The position numbers and the translations under genes were made by a program. A stretch of 64,000 nucleotides of DNA from Paracoccaceae bacterium. GTDB taxonomy: Bacteria > Pseudomonadota > Alphaproteobacteria > Rhodobacterales > Rhodobacteraceae. Location: assembly GCA_030758115.1 (NCBI GenBank), contig JANREX010000065.1, forward strand, positions 1-64,000. Direction: 5' to 3'. Of this stretch, positions 56,358 through 64,000 are shown piece by piece. Positions within the stretch are counted from its first letter, which is position 1. Every line of letters begins with the position of its first letter. Below the pieces are notes generated by a model that searched no databases, was not told the origin of the DNA, and worked only from the letters and a program-made list of their open reading frames with translations.

Positions 56358-58442
56358 CTACTCCGCGGCGATCTGGATGACCGGTTCCATCGTCGCCAGT
56401 TCATCATCCGACAGGTGGCACTTGATCTGATGGCCCTCGGCCAATTGGCGCACCGGCGGCACCTCGCGTTCGCACAGGCCACCCGGCACGCGCGATTTCC
56501 AGCCGCAGCGCGTCTGGAAGGGGCAGCCCGGTGGTGGGTTCATCGCCGAAGGGATGTCCCCCTCGAGCACGATATGCTTCTTCTTGACCCGCGTATCCGC
56601 GATGGGAACAGCCGAGAGCAGCGCCTCGGTGTAGGGGTGGTAGGGCGGGCTGAAGACCTGGTCGGTGCTGCCCAGTTCGACCACATGGCCCAGGTACATG
56701 ACCATCACCCGGTCGCTGAGATAGCGCACGATGCTCAGGTCGTGGCTGATGAACAGCAGCGTGGTGCCGTGCTCGCGCTGGATCTCCATCAGAAGGTCGG
56801 TCACCGCCGCCTGGACCGAGACATCCAGCGCCGAGACAGGCTCGTCCGCGACCACGATCCGCGCATCGCCGGCAAAGGCGCGGGCAATGCCCACGCGCTG
56901 TTTCTGCCCGCCCGACAACTGGCGCGGCATCCGGTCGGCAAAGGCGCGCGGCAGCTTCACAAGGTCCAGCAGCTGCAGCATGCGATTGCGCCGCTCTTCC
57001 TCGGAGTTGCCCACGCCGAAGATTTCCAGCGCGCGGATGATCTGCCGGCCCACGGTCATCGACGGGTTCAGCGTATCGAACGGGTTCTGGAACACCATCT
57101 GCACATCGGCCACGGTCTTGGTGTCGCGTTGCTGGATCGGGATGTCGCCGATGCTGCGATTGTCCAGCAGGATCTGGCCGTCGGTCGCGGTCTCCAGCCC
57201 CATCAGCACCTTGGCGAAGGTGGACTTGCCGCAACCGGATTCGCCCACGATGGCCAGCGTCTCGCGCTCGCGCGCCTCGAAACTCAGGGTCTCGTTGGCC
57301 TTCACCACCTTCGTGGCGCCACCGCCGAACAGCTTGCTTGCGGCCACCTCGTAATATTTCTTGAGGTTGTCCATCTTCAGGACCACCTTTCCGATCTCGC
57401 CTTTCTGCTTGACCTCGGCCTTGGCGGGCGGCGCGGTCCAGTCGATCTCGGAAAAGCGCAGGCAGCGGGTCTCATGGGTAGCGGCCTCATCCACCGGGGC
57501 CATGCTGACATAGCCCTGATCGCAGCGCCCGGCTTCGAAATAGTCGCAGCGCGGGCCGAAGTTGCAGCCGTCGGGGCGTTCATGGGGCAGGGGGAAATTG
57601 CCGGGGATCGCGATCAGCGGGCTTGCGTTCTTGTCCGCGCCGGGCAGCGGGATCGACCGGAACAGCGCCTGCGTATAGGGATGGCGCATCTTGTCGAAGA
57701 CATCGGTGATGCTGCCGCGCTCGACCGCCTCGCCCGAATACATCACGCAGATACGGTCACAGGTTTCCAGCACCAGGCCCAGGTTGTGGCTGATGAACAG
57801 CATCGAGGTGCCGTATTTGCGGCCCAGGTCCTTGACCAGTTCCACGATCGCCGCCTCGACCGTCACATCCAGCGCGGTGGTGGGCTCATCGAGGATCAGC
57901 AGCGCCGGTTTCGACATCAGCGCCATGGCGATGACGATGCGCTGCTGCTGACCGCCCGACAACTGGTGCGGATAGGCGCGCAGGATCCGCTCGGGGTCGG
58001 GCAGTTTCACATCGCGGATCACCTGCAAGGCGCGCTCTTCTGCTTCCTTCTCGGAAATGCCCTCGTGGATCATCGGCACTTCCATCAACTGCTTGCCGAT
58101 GCGCATGGCCGGGTTCAGGCTGGCCATGGGTTCCTGGTAGATCATCGCGATCTCGTTGCCGCGGATGTCGCGCAGCTCTTCCGCCGACATGGCGCCCAGG
58201 TCGCGCCCCTTGAACTTGATCGACCCGCCCACGATGCGCCCGTTCACGCCCAGGTCCTGCATGACCCCCAGCGCCACGGTGGACTTGCCGCAGCCGCTTT
58301 CGCCGACAAGGCCCACGGCCTCGCCCGGTTGCACGGTGACCGAGAAATCCATGACGGCCGGGATTTCGCGCAGCCGCGTGAAGAAGGAAATCGACAGCTT
58401 GTCGATCTCGAGGATCGGCCCGTCATGGTCCCATTTCGCCAT
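56358..58442 (-). CDS. Peptide ABC transporter, fused double ATPase (DppD-DppF type)
   Basis: The 694-residue protein is two complete ABC ATPases in one chain. Half 1 has Walker A VGESGCGKSTVAL and signature LSGGQQQRIVIAMAL. Half 2 has Walker A VGESGCGKSTFAK and signature LSGGQKQRVGIARAF. Each half ends with an oligopeptide/dipeptide C-terminal domain rich in Cys (FGPRCDYFEAGRCDQG; PPPGCPFQTRCGWK). In many bacteria these are separate DppD and DppF proteins. It energises uptake by the permeases encoded upstream in the same operon. Confidence 0.93.
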   Translation of the reverse strand: MAKWDHDGPILEIDKLSISFFTRLREIPAVMDFSVTVQPGEAVGLVGESGCGKSTVALGVMQDLGVNGRIVGGSIKFKGRDLGAMSAEELRDIRGNEIAMIYQEPMASLNPAMRIGKQLMEVPMIHEGISEKEAEERALQVIRDVKLPDPERILRAYPHQLSGGQQQRIVIAMALMSKPALLILDEPTTALDVTVEAAIVELVKDLGRKYGTSMLFISHNLGLVLETCDRICVMYSGEAVERGSITDVFDKMRHPYTQALFRSIPLPGADKNASPLIAIPGNFPLPHERPDGCNFGPRCDYFEAGRCDQGYVSMAPVDEAATHETRCLRFSEIDWTAPPAKAEVKQKGEIGKVVLKMDNLKKYYEVAASKLFGGGATKVVKANETLSFEARERETLAIVGESGCGKSTFAKVLMGLETATDGQILLDNRSIGDIPIQQRDTKTVADVQMVFQNPFDTLNPSMTVGRQIIRALEIFGVGNSEEERRNRMLQLLDLVKLPRAFADRMPRQLSGGQKQRVGIARAFAGDARIVVADEPVSALDVSVQAAVTDLLMEIQREHGTTLLFISHDLSIVRYLSDRVMVMYLGHVVELGSTDQVFSPPYHPYTEALLSAVPIADTRVKKKHIVLEGDIPSAMNPPPGCPFQTRCGWKSRVPGGLCEREVPPVRQLAEGHQIKCHLSDDELATMEPVIQIAAE

Positions 58443-58470
58443 CGCTCGTCTCTCCTGTTCCCTGACCGTC

Positions 58471-58525
58471 TGTTTCTTCTTGCGTCAAATATCCCGGGGG
58501 GTCCGGGGGGCTGGCCCCCCGGCCT
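58471..58525. repeat. GC-rich intergenic hairpin, probable rhodobacterial repeat
   Basis: CCGGGGGG (58503-58510) pairs with CCCCCCGG (58515-58522) and is followed on the minus strand by a second C-run and GGGATATTTG. This layout (GC hairpin, then C-run, GATATTT and an AG-rich tail) is, from memory, an intergenic repeat common in Rhodobacterales genomes. It sits between the DppC-type permease gene and the ATPase gene, where it may act as an attenuator or mRNA stabiliser. Confidence 0.55.
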
Positions 58526-58534
58526 GTCGTCTTG

Positions 58535-59710
58535 TCAATCGCGCAGGCTTTCCTCGCGCAGACCATCCGCCAGCAGGTTCAGCCCCAGCACAAGGCTCAA
58601 CAGCGCCATGGCGGGCGGCAGCGCCGGGTGCAGGTAGATCGACAGCAGCTTGCGCCCCTCGTTGATCGTGCTGCCCCAGTCGGGGCTTTCCGGGCTGAGG
58701 CCCAGGCCGAAGAAGCCCAGCGTGCCCAGAAGGATCGTGGTATAGCCGATGCGCAGGCAGAAATCGACGATCAGCGGGCCGCGCGCATTGGGCAGGATCT
58801 CCCACAGCATGATGTACCAGGGGCCTTCGCCACGGGTCTGGGCCGCGGCCACGTAGTCGCGGGTCTTGATGTCCATCGCAAGGCCCCGCACGATCCGGAA
58901 GACGGTGGGTGAATTGACGAAGACCACGGCCACGAAGACCACCAGCAGGTTCGGCGGAAAGCTGATCAGCCCCAGCGGATCCGCATCCCAGGCGATCCCC
59001 AGATAGACCCAGAGCCCGATCACCAAGGTCAGCGCCACATAGAGATTGCGCTTGGACGGTTGGGTGAAGAAACGCGAGTTGAACAGGATCGTCAGGAAGA
59101 TGATCGGGAACAGGAACAGCACGCCCGCCATGTAGACCGGAATGCCCGTCAGCACGATTTCAGGCGTCACCAGCAGGTAGAACAGCAAGATCACCGGGAA
59201 GGCCAGGATCAGGTTTGCAAGGAACGACAGGAAAGTGTCCAGCTTGCCGCCGTAATATCCCGCCGGCAGGCCCAGTGTTATGCCGACCATGAAGGCGAAA
59301 AGCGTGGCGAAGGGGGCGATCTTCATCACCTCCCATGCGCCCACGACCATGCGGCTGAAGACGTCGCGCGCCAGGTTGTCGCCGCCCATCAGGTAATAGG
59401 GGTAAAGCCCCTGCGCCGCGGCATCGGGCACCGGCGTGCCGGGCACCTTGTTCTTGAGCCCCGAAATCTGCGAGAGCGTGTCATGGGTCACGATCCAGCC
59501 GAAGGCGCCGCCGAAGATGCCGGTATAGACCCAGAACATCACGAGGGCGAAACCGGTCATGCCGATCACGCTGTCGAAAAGCTTGCCGTACAGCCCCAGC
59601 CGCCGCTTGTAGATCAGCGACAATGCGAATGTCACGACCAGCGCGATCCAGACGGGGGTGAATTGGGTCAGGATACGGGTGATGATCTCACCCCAGCCGA
59701 TAATGTCCAT
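58535..59710 (-). CDS. Peptide ABC transporter permease (DppC/OppC type)
   Basis: The 391-residue protein has a large N-terminal loop (after two membrane segments) and the ABC permease core with six membrane segments. The EAA motif region is seen in DYVAAAQTRGEGPWYIMLWE and ILPNARGPLIVDF. GTLGFFGLGLSPESPDWGS is the family's C-terminal mark. It forms the membrane channel with the DppB-type protein. It starts 13 bases after that gene ends. Confidence 0.93.
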   Translation of the reverse strand: MDIIGWGEIITRILTQFTPVWIALVVTFALSLIYKRRLGLYGKLFDSVIGMTGFALVMFWVYTGIFGGAFGWIVTHDTLSQISGLKNKVPGTPVPDAAAQGLYPYYLMGGDNLARDVFSRMVVGAWEVMKIAPFATLFAFMVGITLGLPAGYYGGKLDTFLSFLANLILAFPVILLFYLLVTPEIVLTGIPVYMAGVLFLFPIIFLTILFNSRFFTQPSKRNLYVALTLVIGLWVYLGIAWDADPLGLISFPPNLLVVFVAVVFVNSPTVFRIVRGLAMDIKTRDYVAAAQTRGEGPWYIMLWEILPNARGPLIVDFCLRIGYTTILLGTLGFFGLGLSPESPDWGSTINEGRKLLSIYLHPALPPAMALLSLVLGLNLLADGLREESLRD

Positions 59711-59722
59711 GCGCCCCTGCTC

Positions 59723-60775
59723 CTATGATACGCTGATGCGCGGGTTGAGATAGACATAGCCGACATCCGAAATCAGCTGCGTCACCAGCACCACGATCAC
59801 GGATACGACCGAAACACCCAGCAGCAGTTCGATGTCGTTATTGCCGGCGGCCTGCACCAGCACCCAGCCGAAGCCCTTGTAGTTGAACAGGGTCTCCACG
59901 ATCACCACCCCGTTCAGCAGCCAGGGAAACTGCAGCATGATCACCGTGAAGGGGGCGATCAGCGCATTGCGCAGGGCGTGTTTCATGACGATGTCGCTGA
60001 ACTTGACGCCTTTCAGGCGCGCGGTGCGGATATATTGGGCCGTCATCACCTCGGCCATCGAGGCGCGGGTCATGCGGGCGATATAGCCCATCCCGTAGAG
60101 CGCGATGGTCAGCACGGGCAGGAAGAAATTGTTGAAGGTGGCATCCTCCATCGCGCTTGTGGCGGTGCCGTTGAACCATTTCAGCCCCACGGCGGAGGAG
60201 GCGAAGACCGCGATCAGGATCACCCCCGAGACATATTCGGGCGTGGCCGTGGTTGTGATGGCGAAGGTCGAAAGCGTCCGGTCCGTGCGCGATCCCTCGC
60301 GCATGCCCGCCAGAACGCCCACCAGCAGCGCCGAGGGCACCATCAGCACCATGACCCAGAACATAAGCTTGCCGGTCAGGCCAAGCCGGGTTGCGATGAT
60401 GCCGCTCACCTCGTCCTTGAAGACGGTCGAAAAGCCCCAGTCGCCCTGCAGGATGCCGCAGAAACGTGGGGCCGCGGCCAGAACCTCGGGGGCGACGGTG
60501 CCTTGGACACAGCGGCCGCGCATGCCCTCATCGACCTCGACCGTCCAGCCCGGCAGCACGCCCAGCCATTGCCCGTATTTGACGGGCAGCGGGTCGAGAT
60601 ATCCGTTCCGTCCCAGGTAGCTGGCGACCTCGGCATCGCTCATGCGGAAGTTGCCCTGGGTCTTGGCCAGCTTTTCAAGGTTGGGATAGAGGTTCGTCAT
60701 GAAAAAGACGATGAAGGTCAGGCAGAGTGCCGTCAGGATCATGATCCCGAGCCGGCGCAAGATGAACAGGCCCAT
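59723..60775 (-). CDS. Peptide ABC transporter permease (DppB/OppB type)
   Basis: The 350-residue protein starts MGLFILRRLGIMILTALCLT, the usual DppB first membrane segment. The periplasmic loop is followed by permease segments with YIRTARLKGVKFSDIVMKHA (EAA loop) and LLGVSVVSVIVVLVTQLISD near the end. It pairs with the DppC-type protein. The preceding binding-protein gene is 164 bases upstream, with a stem-loop between. Confidence 0.93.
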   Translation of the reverse strand: MGLFILRRLGIMILTALCLTFIVFFMTNLYPNLEKLAKTQGNFRMSDAEVASYLGRNGYLDPLPVKYGQWLGVLPGWTVEVDEGMRGRCVQGTVAPEVLAAAPRFCGILQGDWGFSTVFKDEVSGIIATRLGLTGKLMFWVMVLMVPSALLVGVLAGMREGSRTDRTLSTFAITTTATPEYVSGVILIAVFASSAVGLKWFNGTATSAMEDATFNNFFLPVLTIALYGMGYIARMTRASMAEVMTAQYIRTARLKGVKFSDIVMKHALRNALIAPFTVIMLQFPWLLNGVVIVETLFNYKGFGWVLVQAAGNNDIELLLGVSVVSVIVVLVTQLISDVGYVYLNPRISVS

Positions 60776-60896
60776 GCTGTGCCCCCTGGTTTAGGTGCCC
60801 GCCGTCATGCGGGCCTTGGCAGGTCTTCGGCGACCCGTCCTTTTTCTGTCGGTGCTTGTGCTCGCCCCTTGCCGATCACGGCCTTCGGGCGAAGTG

Positions 60897-60921
60897 CCGC
60901 GCCCCCGATCGGGGGGCGCGG
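60897..60921 (-). terminator. Stem-loop between binding-protein and permease genes
   Basis: CCGCGCCCCC and GGGGGCGCGG form a perfect 10-bp stem with a 5-base loop. It lies just after the stop codon of the binding-protein gene (leftward), where it would favour excess binding protein over permease. Confidence 0.65.
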
Positions 60922-60939
60922 ACTTGCAGGGCTGCCTGA

Positions 60940-62601
60940 TCAGGCGGCCATGCCCCACTTGTAGTGATGATGTTCGAAGGAGATGTGCATCTCGGCACCC
61001 ATCACACCTTCGCGCATGTGCCGGTAAAGCGAGCGCCAGTAAGGCTGGATCGTCACGCCTTCTTCCTGGATCAGCGCCTGCATCTTGGCGCTGACTTCGC
61101 GGCGCTTGTCGGCATCCGCGATCGACAGGGCCTCTTCCAGCAGGGCGTCGAACTCGGCGTTGGACCAGCCGAATTCATTCCATGCCTCACCCGAGCGATA
61201 GGCCAGGGCCAGGATCTGCACACCCAGGGGGCGGTGGTTCCAGTTGGTCGAGCTGAACGGATATTTCGTCCAGTCGTTCCAGAAGGTCGAACCGGGCAGA
61301 ATGGTCCGCTTCACGTTGAAGCCCGCGTCGCGCAGCTGCGCTGCCACGGCATCGGTGGTGTTGCGGCGCCAGTCGTCGTCGATCGAGATGATCTCGTGCT
61401 CGAAATCGGCCAGGCCGGTTTCGTCCAGAAGCGCCTTTGCTGCGGCCGGGTCGTATTTCTGCGGCGGCAGCTCGGCATATTCGGGATGCACCGGGGCGAC
61501 ATGGTGGTTTTCAGCAGGAACCCCCAGGTTGCCATAGCCCAGTTCCAGGCAGACGGCGTTGTTGACGGCCATCTGGATCGCCTGGCGGACGCGCTTGTCC
61601 TCGTAGGGGCGCACGCCGTTGACCTCGGCCAGCTGGTTCGGGCGCACCACGATGGTGGCGCCGGTCACGACCTCGGACTTGACCAGGCCAAGACCGTCCA
61701 TGATCTCGATGAACTCGCCCACGGATTCGTGCAGCATGTCGACTTCTTCGCTTTCAAGGGCTGCCAGCCAGGCCGCGCTGTCGGTGCCGAAGTCGATGTA
61801 TTCGATCCGGTCCAGATAGGGCCCGCCATAGACATCGGTGCCCCACCAGGTGTGGCCATCTGCCTTGACCAGCGTGCATTTCACGCCGACTTCCAGCTCT
61901 TCGATCACATAGGGGCCGGTGCCGACGTTCTGGATCGCATCGGGGTTGTAGGAGCTGTGCACAACGGCTGCCGGATAGTCCGAGAAGCCGGGAATGATCG
62001 AGATGTCGGGGCGCGGCAGCGTCAGTTTGACGGTGTGGCTGTCCACGACGGTGATCGCCCCATCGGCGGCCTTGTTGGTGGCATCGTCGATCAGCGCGCT
62101 GACGCGGCCGGCCATCGAGTTGCCTTCGACATCACGCTCGCACCAGCGGGTCAGGTTGCGGGCCACGTCCTCGGCGGTGAAGTCGTCGCCATTGCTCCAC
62201 TTCACGCCCTTGCGGACGTTCAGCATGTATTCGGTCGCGTTGTCGTTTACCGACCAGCTGTCCAGCAGCATGCCGCGGATCGAGCCGTCGTTGTTGTATT
62301 CGACCAGATATTCCAGCGTGCCGCGGGTCTGGTTGGCGATTTCCGACCAGTCGGCGGTGCGGCTGTCCTTGAGAGCGCGCACGCTCATCTGGCAGCGCAG
62401 CGTGCCGCCCATCGGGGGTGTCGCCTGCGCCTGTGCCGGGGTGCCAAGACCGCCCAGCGCATAGGCCGCGGCGGCTGTCACACCCAGTCCGGTGGTGCGG
62501 GCCAGGAATTCGCGACGGCTGAGCTTGCCGGCCTTGAATTCATCCGCATACATCACGGCGGCCTTGTGCACTGGCTGGCCCTTGAAGGTCATATCGTTCA
62601 T
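60940..62601 (-). CDS. Peptide ABC transporter solute-binding protein (SBP family 5), Tat-exported
   Basis: The protein has 553 residues from the ATG at 62601 (GGGAG upstream). The N-terminus has the twin-arginine motif SRREFL (28-33), then a hydrophobic stretch ending PAQAQA, so export of the folded protein is expected. The SBP_bac_5 fold shows [29 protein letters not shown] and later [17 protein letters not shown]. These proteins bind di- or oligopeptides or related compounds in the periplasm. It is the first gene of the operon and lies 307 bases after the AraC gene. Confidence 0.92.
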   Translation of the reverse strand: MNDMTFKGQPVHKAAVMYADEFKAGKLSRREFLARTTGLGVTAAAAYALGGLGTPAQAQATPPMGGTLRCQMSVRALKDSRTADWSEIANQTRGTLEYLVEYNNDGSIRGMLLDSWSVNDNATEYMLNVRKGVKWSNGDDFTAEDVARNLTRWCERDVEGNSMAGRVSALIDDATNKAADGAITVVDSHTVKLTLPRPDISIIPGFSDYPAAVVHSSYNPDAIQNVGTGPYVIEELEVGVKCTLVKADGHTWWGTDVYGGPYLDRIEYIDFGTDSAAWLAALESEEVDMLHESVGEFIEIMDGLGLVKSEVVTGATIVVRPNQLAEVNGVRPYEDKRVRQAIQMAVNNAVCLELGYGNLGVPAENHHVAPVHPEYAELPPQKYDPAAAKALLDETGLADFEHEIISIDDDWRRNTTDAVAAQLRDAGFNVKRTILPGSTFWNDWTKYPFSSTNWNHRPLGVQILALAYRSGEAWNEFGWSNAEFDALLEEALSIADADKRREVSAKMQALIQEEGVTIQPYWRSLYRHMREGVMGAEMHISFEHHHYKWGMAA

Positions 62602-62908
62602 GTTCAACTCCCTGTTGTTTTTTTCAGGCTGATCGGTCGACAGCCTGTCAGCCTGCATTATCCTGCAGATTCTTGACCGCGTTCGCGCTTCATCCCTTGC
62701 CGCATTCGGCACCAGAACGGGCTTTGCGTCAACGCATGGTTTCGGCATTCTGCGTATGAAAACCGACATCGTCCCATAACAAAAACGACATCGGTGTCGC
62801 TTGCAAGCCATAAACGCGACAGCTGCGTCGATTTTCTGTTTCACAGGTTCAAACTGGCTGGCGGCGCCAGACTTGCCACAAAATCGGCGACCCGACCCGG
62901 CACCATGC
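62602..62908. other. Upstream region of the peptide transporter operon
   Basis: The 307-base gap between the AraC gene and the binding-protein gene holds no gene. It contains two CGACATCG repeats (listed separately) about 165 bases upstream of the operon start. No convincing -35/-10 pair was found; TTGACG near 62725-62730 on the minus strand is the best weak -35. Confidence 0.45.
62764..62793. promoter_or_regulatory. Direct repeats CGACATCG spaced by 22 bases, probable AraC-type site
   Basis: CGACATCG occurs at 62764-62771 and again at 62786-62793, on the same strand and 22 bases apart, two helical turns. This spacing suits the tandem half-sites bound by AraC-family dimers. It lies between the AraC gene and the transporter operon. 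Confidence 0.5.
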
Positions 62909-63805
62909 TCAAAGCGGCGCGCCAAGCCTGGCTGGTGCCGGCTTGGCGGCGGCGGGCGTGGCCTCTTGCCGTTTGGCGACGCGCCGCAGATTGCTGGGCG
63001 ATTGCCCCGTGTGATGCTGCACGAAGCGCGAGAAATAGGCGGCACTGCTGAAATTCAGGCTTTGCCCGATATCCTGCAACGGCCGGTTCGTGGTTTCGAT
63101 CTGGTCGCGCGCCGCATAGAGGCTGCGTTGGGTCAGGATCTCAGCGGCCGTCAATCCCGACGCCTCGCGGCAGGACCGGGTCAGATGGGTCGGGGTGACG
63201 CCCAGCTCATGCGCGTAATCGCCCATCAGTTTCGGGCCGGCATAGTCGCGCGCGACCATGGCGCAAAAGGCCTGCACCAGGCGCTGCGCCGCCGATATGC
63301 GTGGCATGTCATCCGCATGGTCCAGCATTTGCCGCCGCATCCAGACGGACAGCAGGATCGAATGGGCGCGCATCGCCTCGTCGAAATAGGGACGGTTGCC
63401 GGTTTGCTCTCGCTGCATGACGTCAAGGATGCCCGAGATTTCCGCCTGGGCCTGCACGTCGCGGATCCGCAGGTGCTGCGGTTCCTCGGGCAGACCCAGA
63501 TCATGAGTGGTCGGCAGGTGCAGCGCCAGCCCGAACCCCTGCTTGCCGAGATCCAGCGCCAGAAGCGTATGGGCAGGCACGAAAACCGCGTTATGGGTGC
63601 CGATGCCGCTGCGCAGGCCCTGCAGGATCATGCGGCCCTGGCCGCGCGTGATCCACAGCAGGATATCGTGGTCGTGGCTGTGCAACTGCTCCAGCCGCCA
63701 GGCCGTGCCGCGGGCCATCTGCGCGATGCTGCCGATGCGAATGCCGCCCGTGCCGCGCGCGGGGGGCACCGATCCTTGATCCGTTTTCGTGCTGCTGGCC
63801 TGCAT
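62909..63805 (-). CDS. AraC-family transcriptional regulator
   Basis: The protein has 298 residues from the ATG at 63805. The N-terminal half is a cupin-like sensor with [20 protein letters not shown]. The C-terminal half holds two HTH motifs: [20 protein letters not shown] and the second with [20 protein letters not shown], ending QSPSNLRR. It reads in the same direction as the peptide transporter operon and is the likely activator of it, acting through the repeats at 62764-62793. Confidence 0.9.
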   Translation of the reverse strand: MQASSTKTDQGSVPPARGTGGIRIGSIAQMARGTAWRLEQLHSHDHDILLWITRGQGRMILQGLRSGIGTHNAVFVPAHTLLALDLGKQGFGLALHLPTTHDLGLPEEPQHLRIRDVQAQAEISGILDVMQREQTGNRPYFDEAMRAHSILLSVWMRRQMLDHADDMPRISAAQRLVQAFCAMVARDYAGPKLMGDYAHELGVTPTHLTRSCREASGLTAAEILTQRSLYAARDQIETTNRPLQDIGQSLNFSSAAYFSRFVQHHTGQSPSNLRRVAKRQEATPAAAKPAPARLGAPL

Positions 63806-63909
63806 GGATCCCGCTCCGTCCGCGTCGGTCCGCGATTACTGCGCCAAGACTAGCAACAGCTATGTTCCCGTAAAGGGGAGTGGTTGAAAAAAGACAAGTT
63901 TCGCCGATT

Positions 63910-64000
63910 TCAGGCAGGAACTGGCCGATAGGCGGTCCAGGCGCGCATCCGGGCACGGAACCAGGTCCTTTGGCGCTTGGCGAATTGCCGCGTGGCGATG
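63910..64000 (-). CDS. miaA: tRNA dimethylallyltransferase MiaA, C-terminal end (cut by window edge)
   Basis: The last 29 codons read IATRQFAKRQRTWFRARMRA, then WTAYRPVPA and a TGA at 63912-63910. The signature R-Q-x-A-K-R-Q-x-T-W-F is specific to MiaA, which adds a dimethylallyl group to A37 of tRNAs reading UNN codons. The rest of the gene lies to the right of the window. Confidence 0.9.
   Translation of the reverse strand, partial: IATRQFAKRQRTWFRARMRAWTAYRPVPA

Overview
The window is a GC-rich (roughly 60%) alphaproteobacterial chromosome segment, most likely from the Rhodobacterales (Roseobacter/Paracoccaceae). The evidence is a cckA-recA-alaS housekeeping block, a GAAC-N7-GAAC LexA box in front of recA, a TTAA-N7-TTAA CtrA-type box in front of cckA, three TRAP-related gene sets or parts, CaiB-like enzymes and an M81 (MlrC-like) pair. 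Core genes (recA, alaS, cckA, typA, ssb, miaA) place it on the main chromosome. No tRNA, rRNA or CRISPR array was found.

Layout. 1-5150: the tail of an AraC-type regulator, then a 1364-residue fused CheB-CheR-PAS-histidine kinase-receiver-HPt protein lying between two decayed IS6-like transposase fragments. 5158-11866: a TetR regulator with a palindromic operator, facing an operon with a GH105-type glycoside hydrolase, an AMACR-like CaiB protein, an acyl-CoA dehydrogenase, a second CaiB-family CoA-transferase, a MaoC hydratase and an enoyl-CoA hydratase. 11956-25843: a sugar-acid region with a LysR regulator, a rhamnonate-dehydratase-like enolase-superfamily enzyme and a keto-acid hydratase on one side. 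On the other side are a TRAP transporter, a fused indolepyruvate:ferredoxin oxidoreductase, IlvD, a broken enolase-superfamily gene and an intact one. 25875-37375: a nine-gene leftward operon with an FAD amine/amino-acid oxidase, TRAP M-P-Q, two M81 metalloproteases, RidA, an N-acyl-D-amino-acid deacylase and a CobW GTPase. It faces an XRE-cupin regulator and a sugar/choline-kinase-like phosphotransferase across two tandem 16-bp operators.

37376-41748: a decayed transposase end, an unclassified polytopic membrane protein, a cytoplasmic molybdopterin oxidoreductase and a ModE-like HTH protein. 41903-56006: housekeeping genes, including an RsmB-like methyltransferase, cckA, recA, alaS, two DUF1330 proteins, typA, an M50-CBS protease, ssb and a lytic transglycosylase. 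56003-62601: a dipeptide/oligopeptide ABC transporter operon with a fused double ATPase, ending in a small monooxygenase-like protein and preceded by an AraC regulator. The window ends in the 3' end of miaA.

How the parts work together. Three accessory blocks each combine a regulator, an importer (or CoA-activating enzymes) and catabolic enzymes. The most novel-looking is the M81/D-aminoacylase/FAD-oxidase/RidA/CobW operon. Its gene content is consistent with import of a peptide- or N-acyl-D-amino-acid-like compound, stepwise hydrolysis, oxidation of the freed amine or amino acid, and removal of reactive imines by RidA, with CobW possibly supplying metal. That pathway is an inference from gene content; the substrate cannot be read from sequence.
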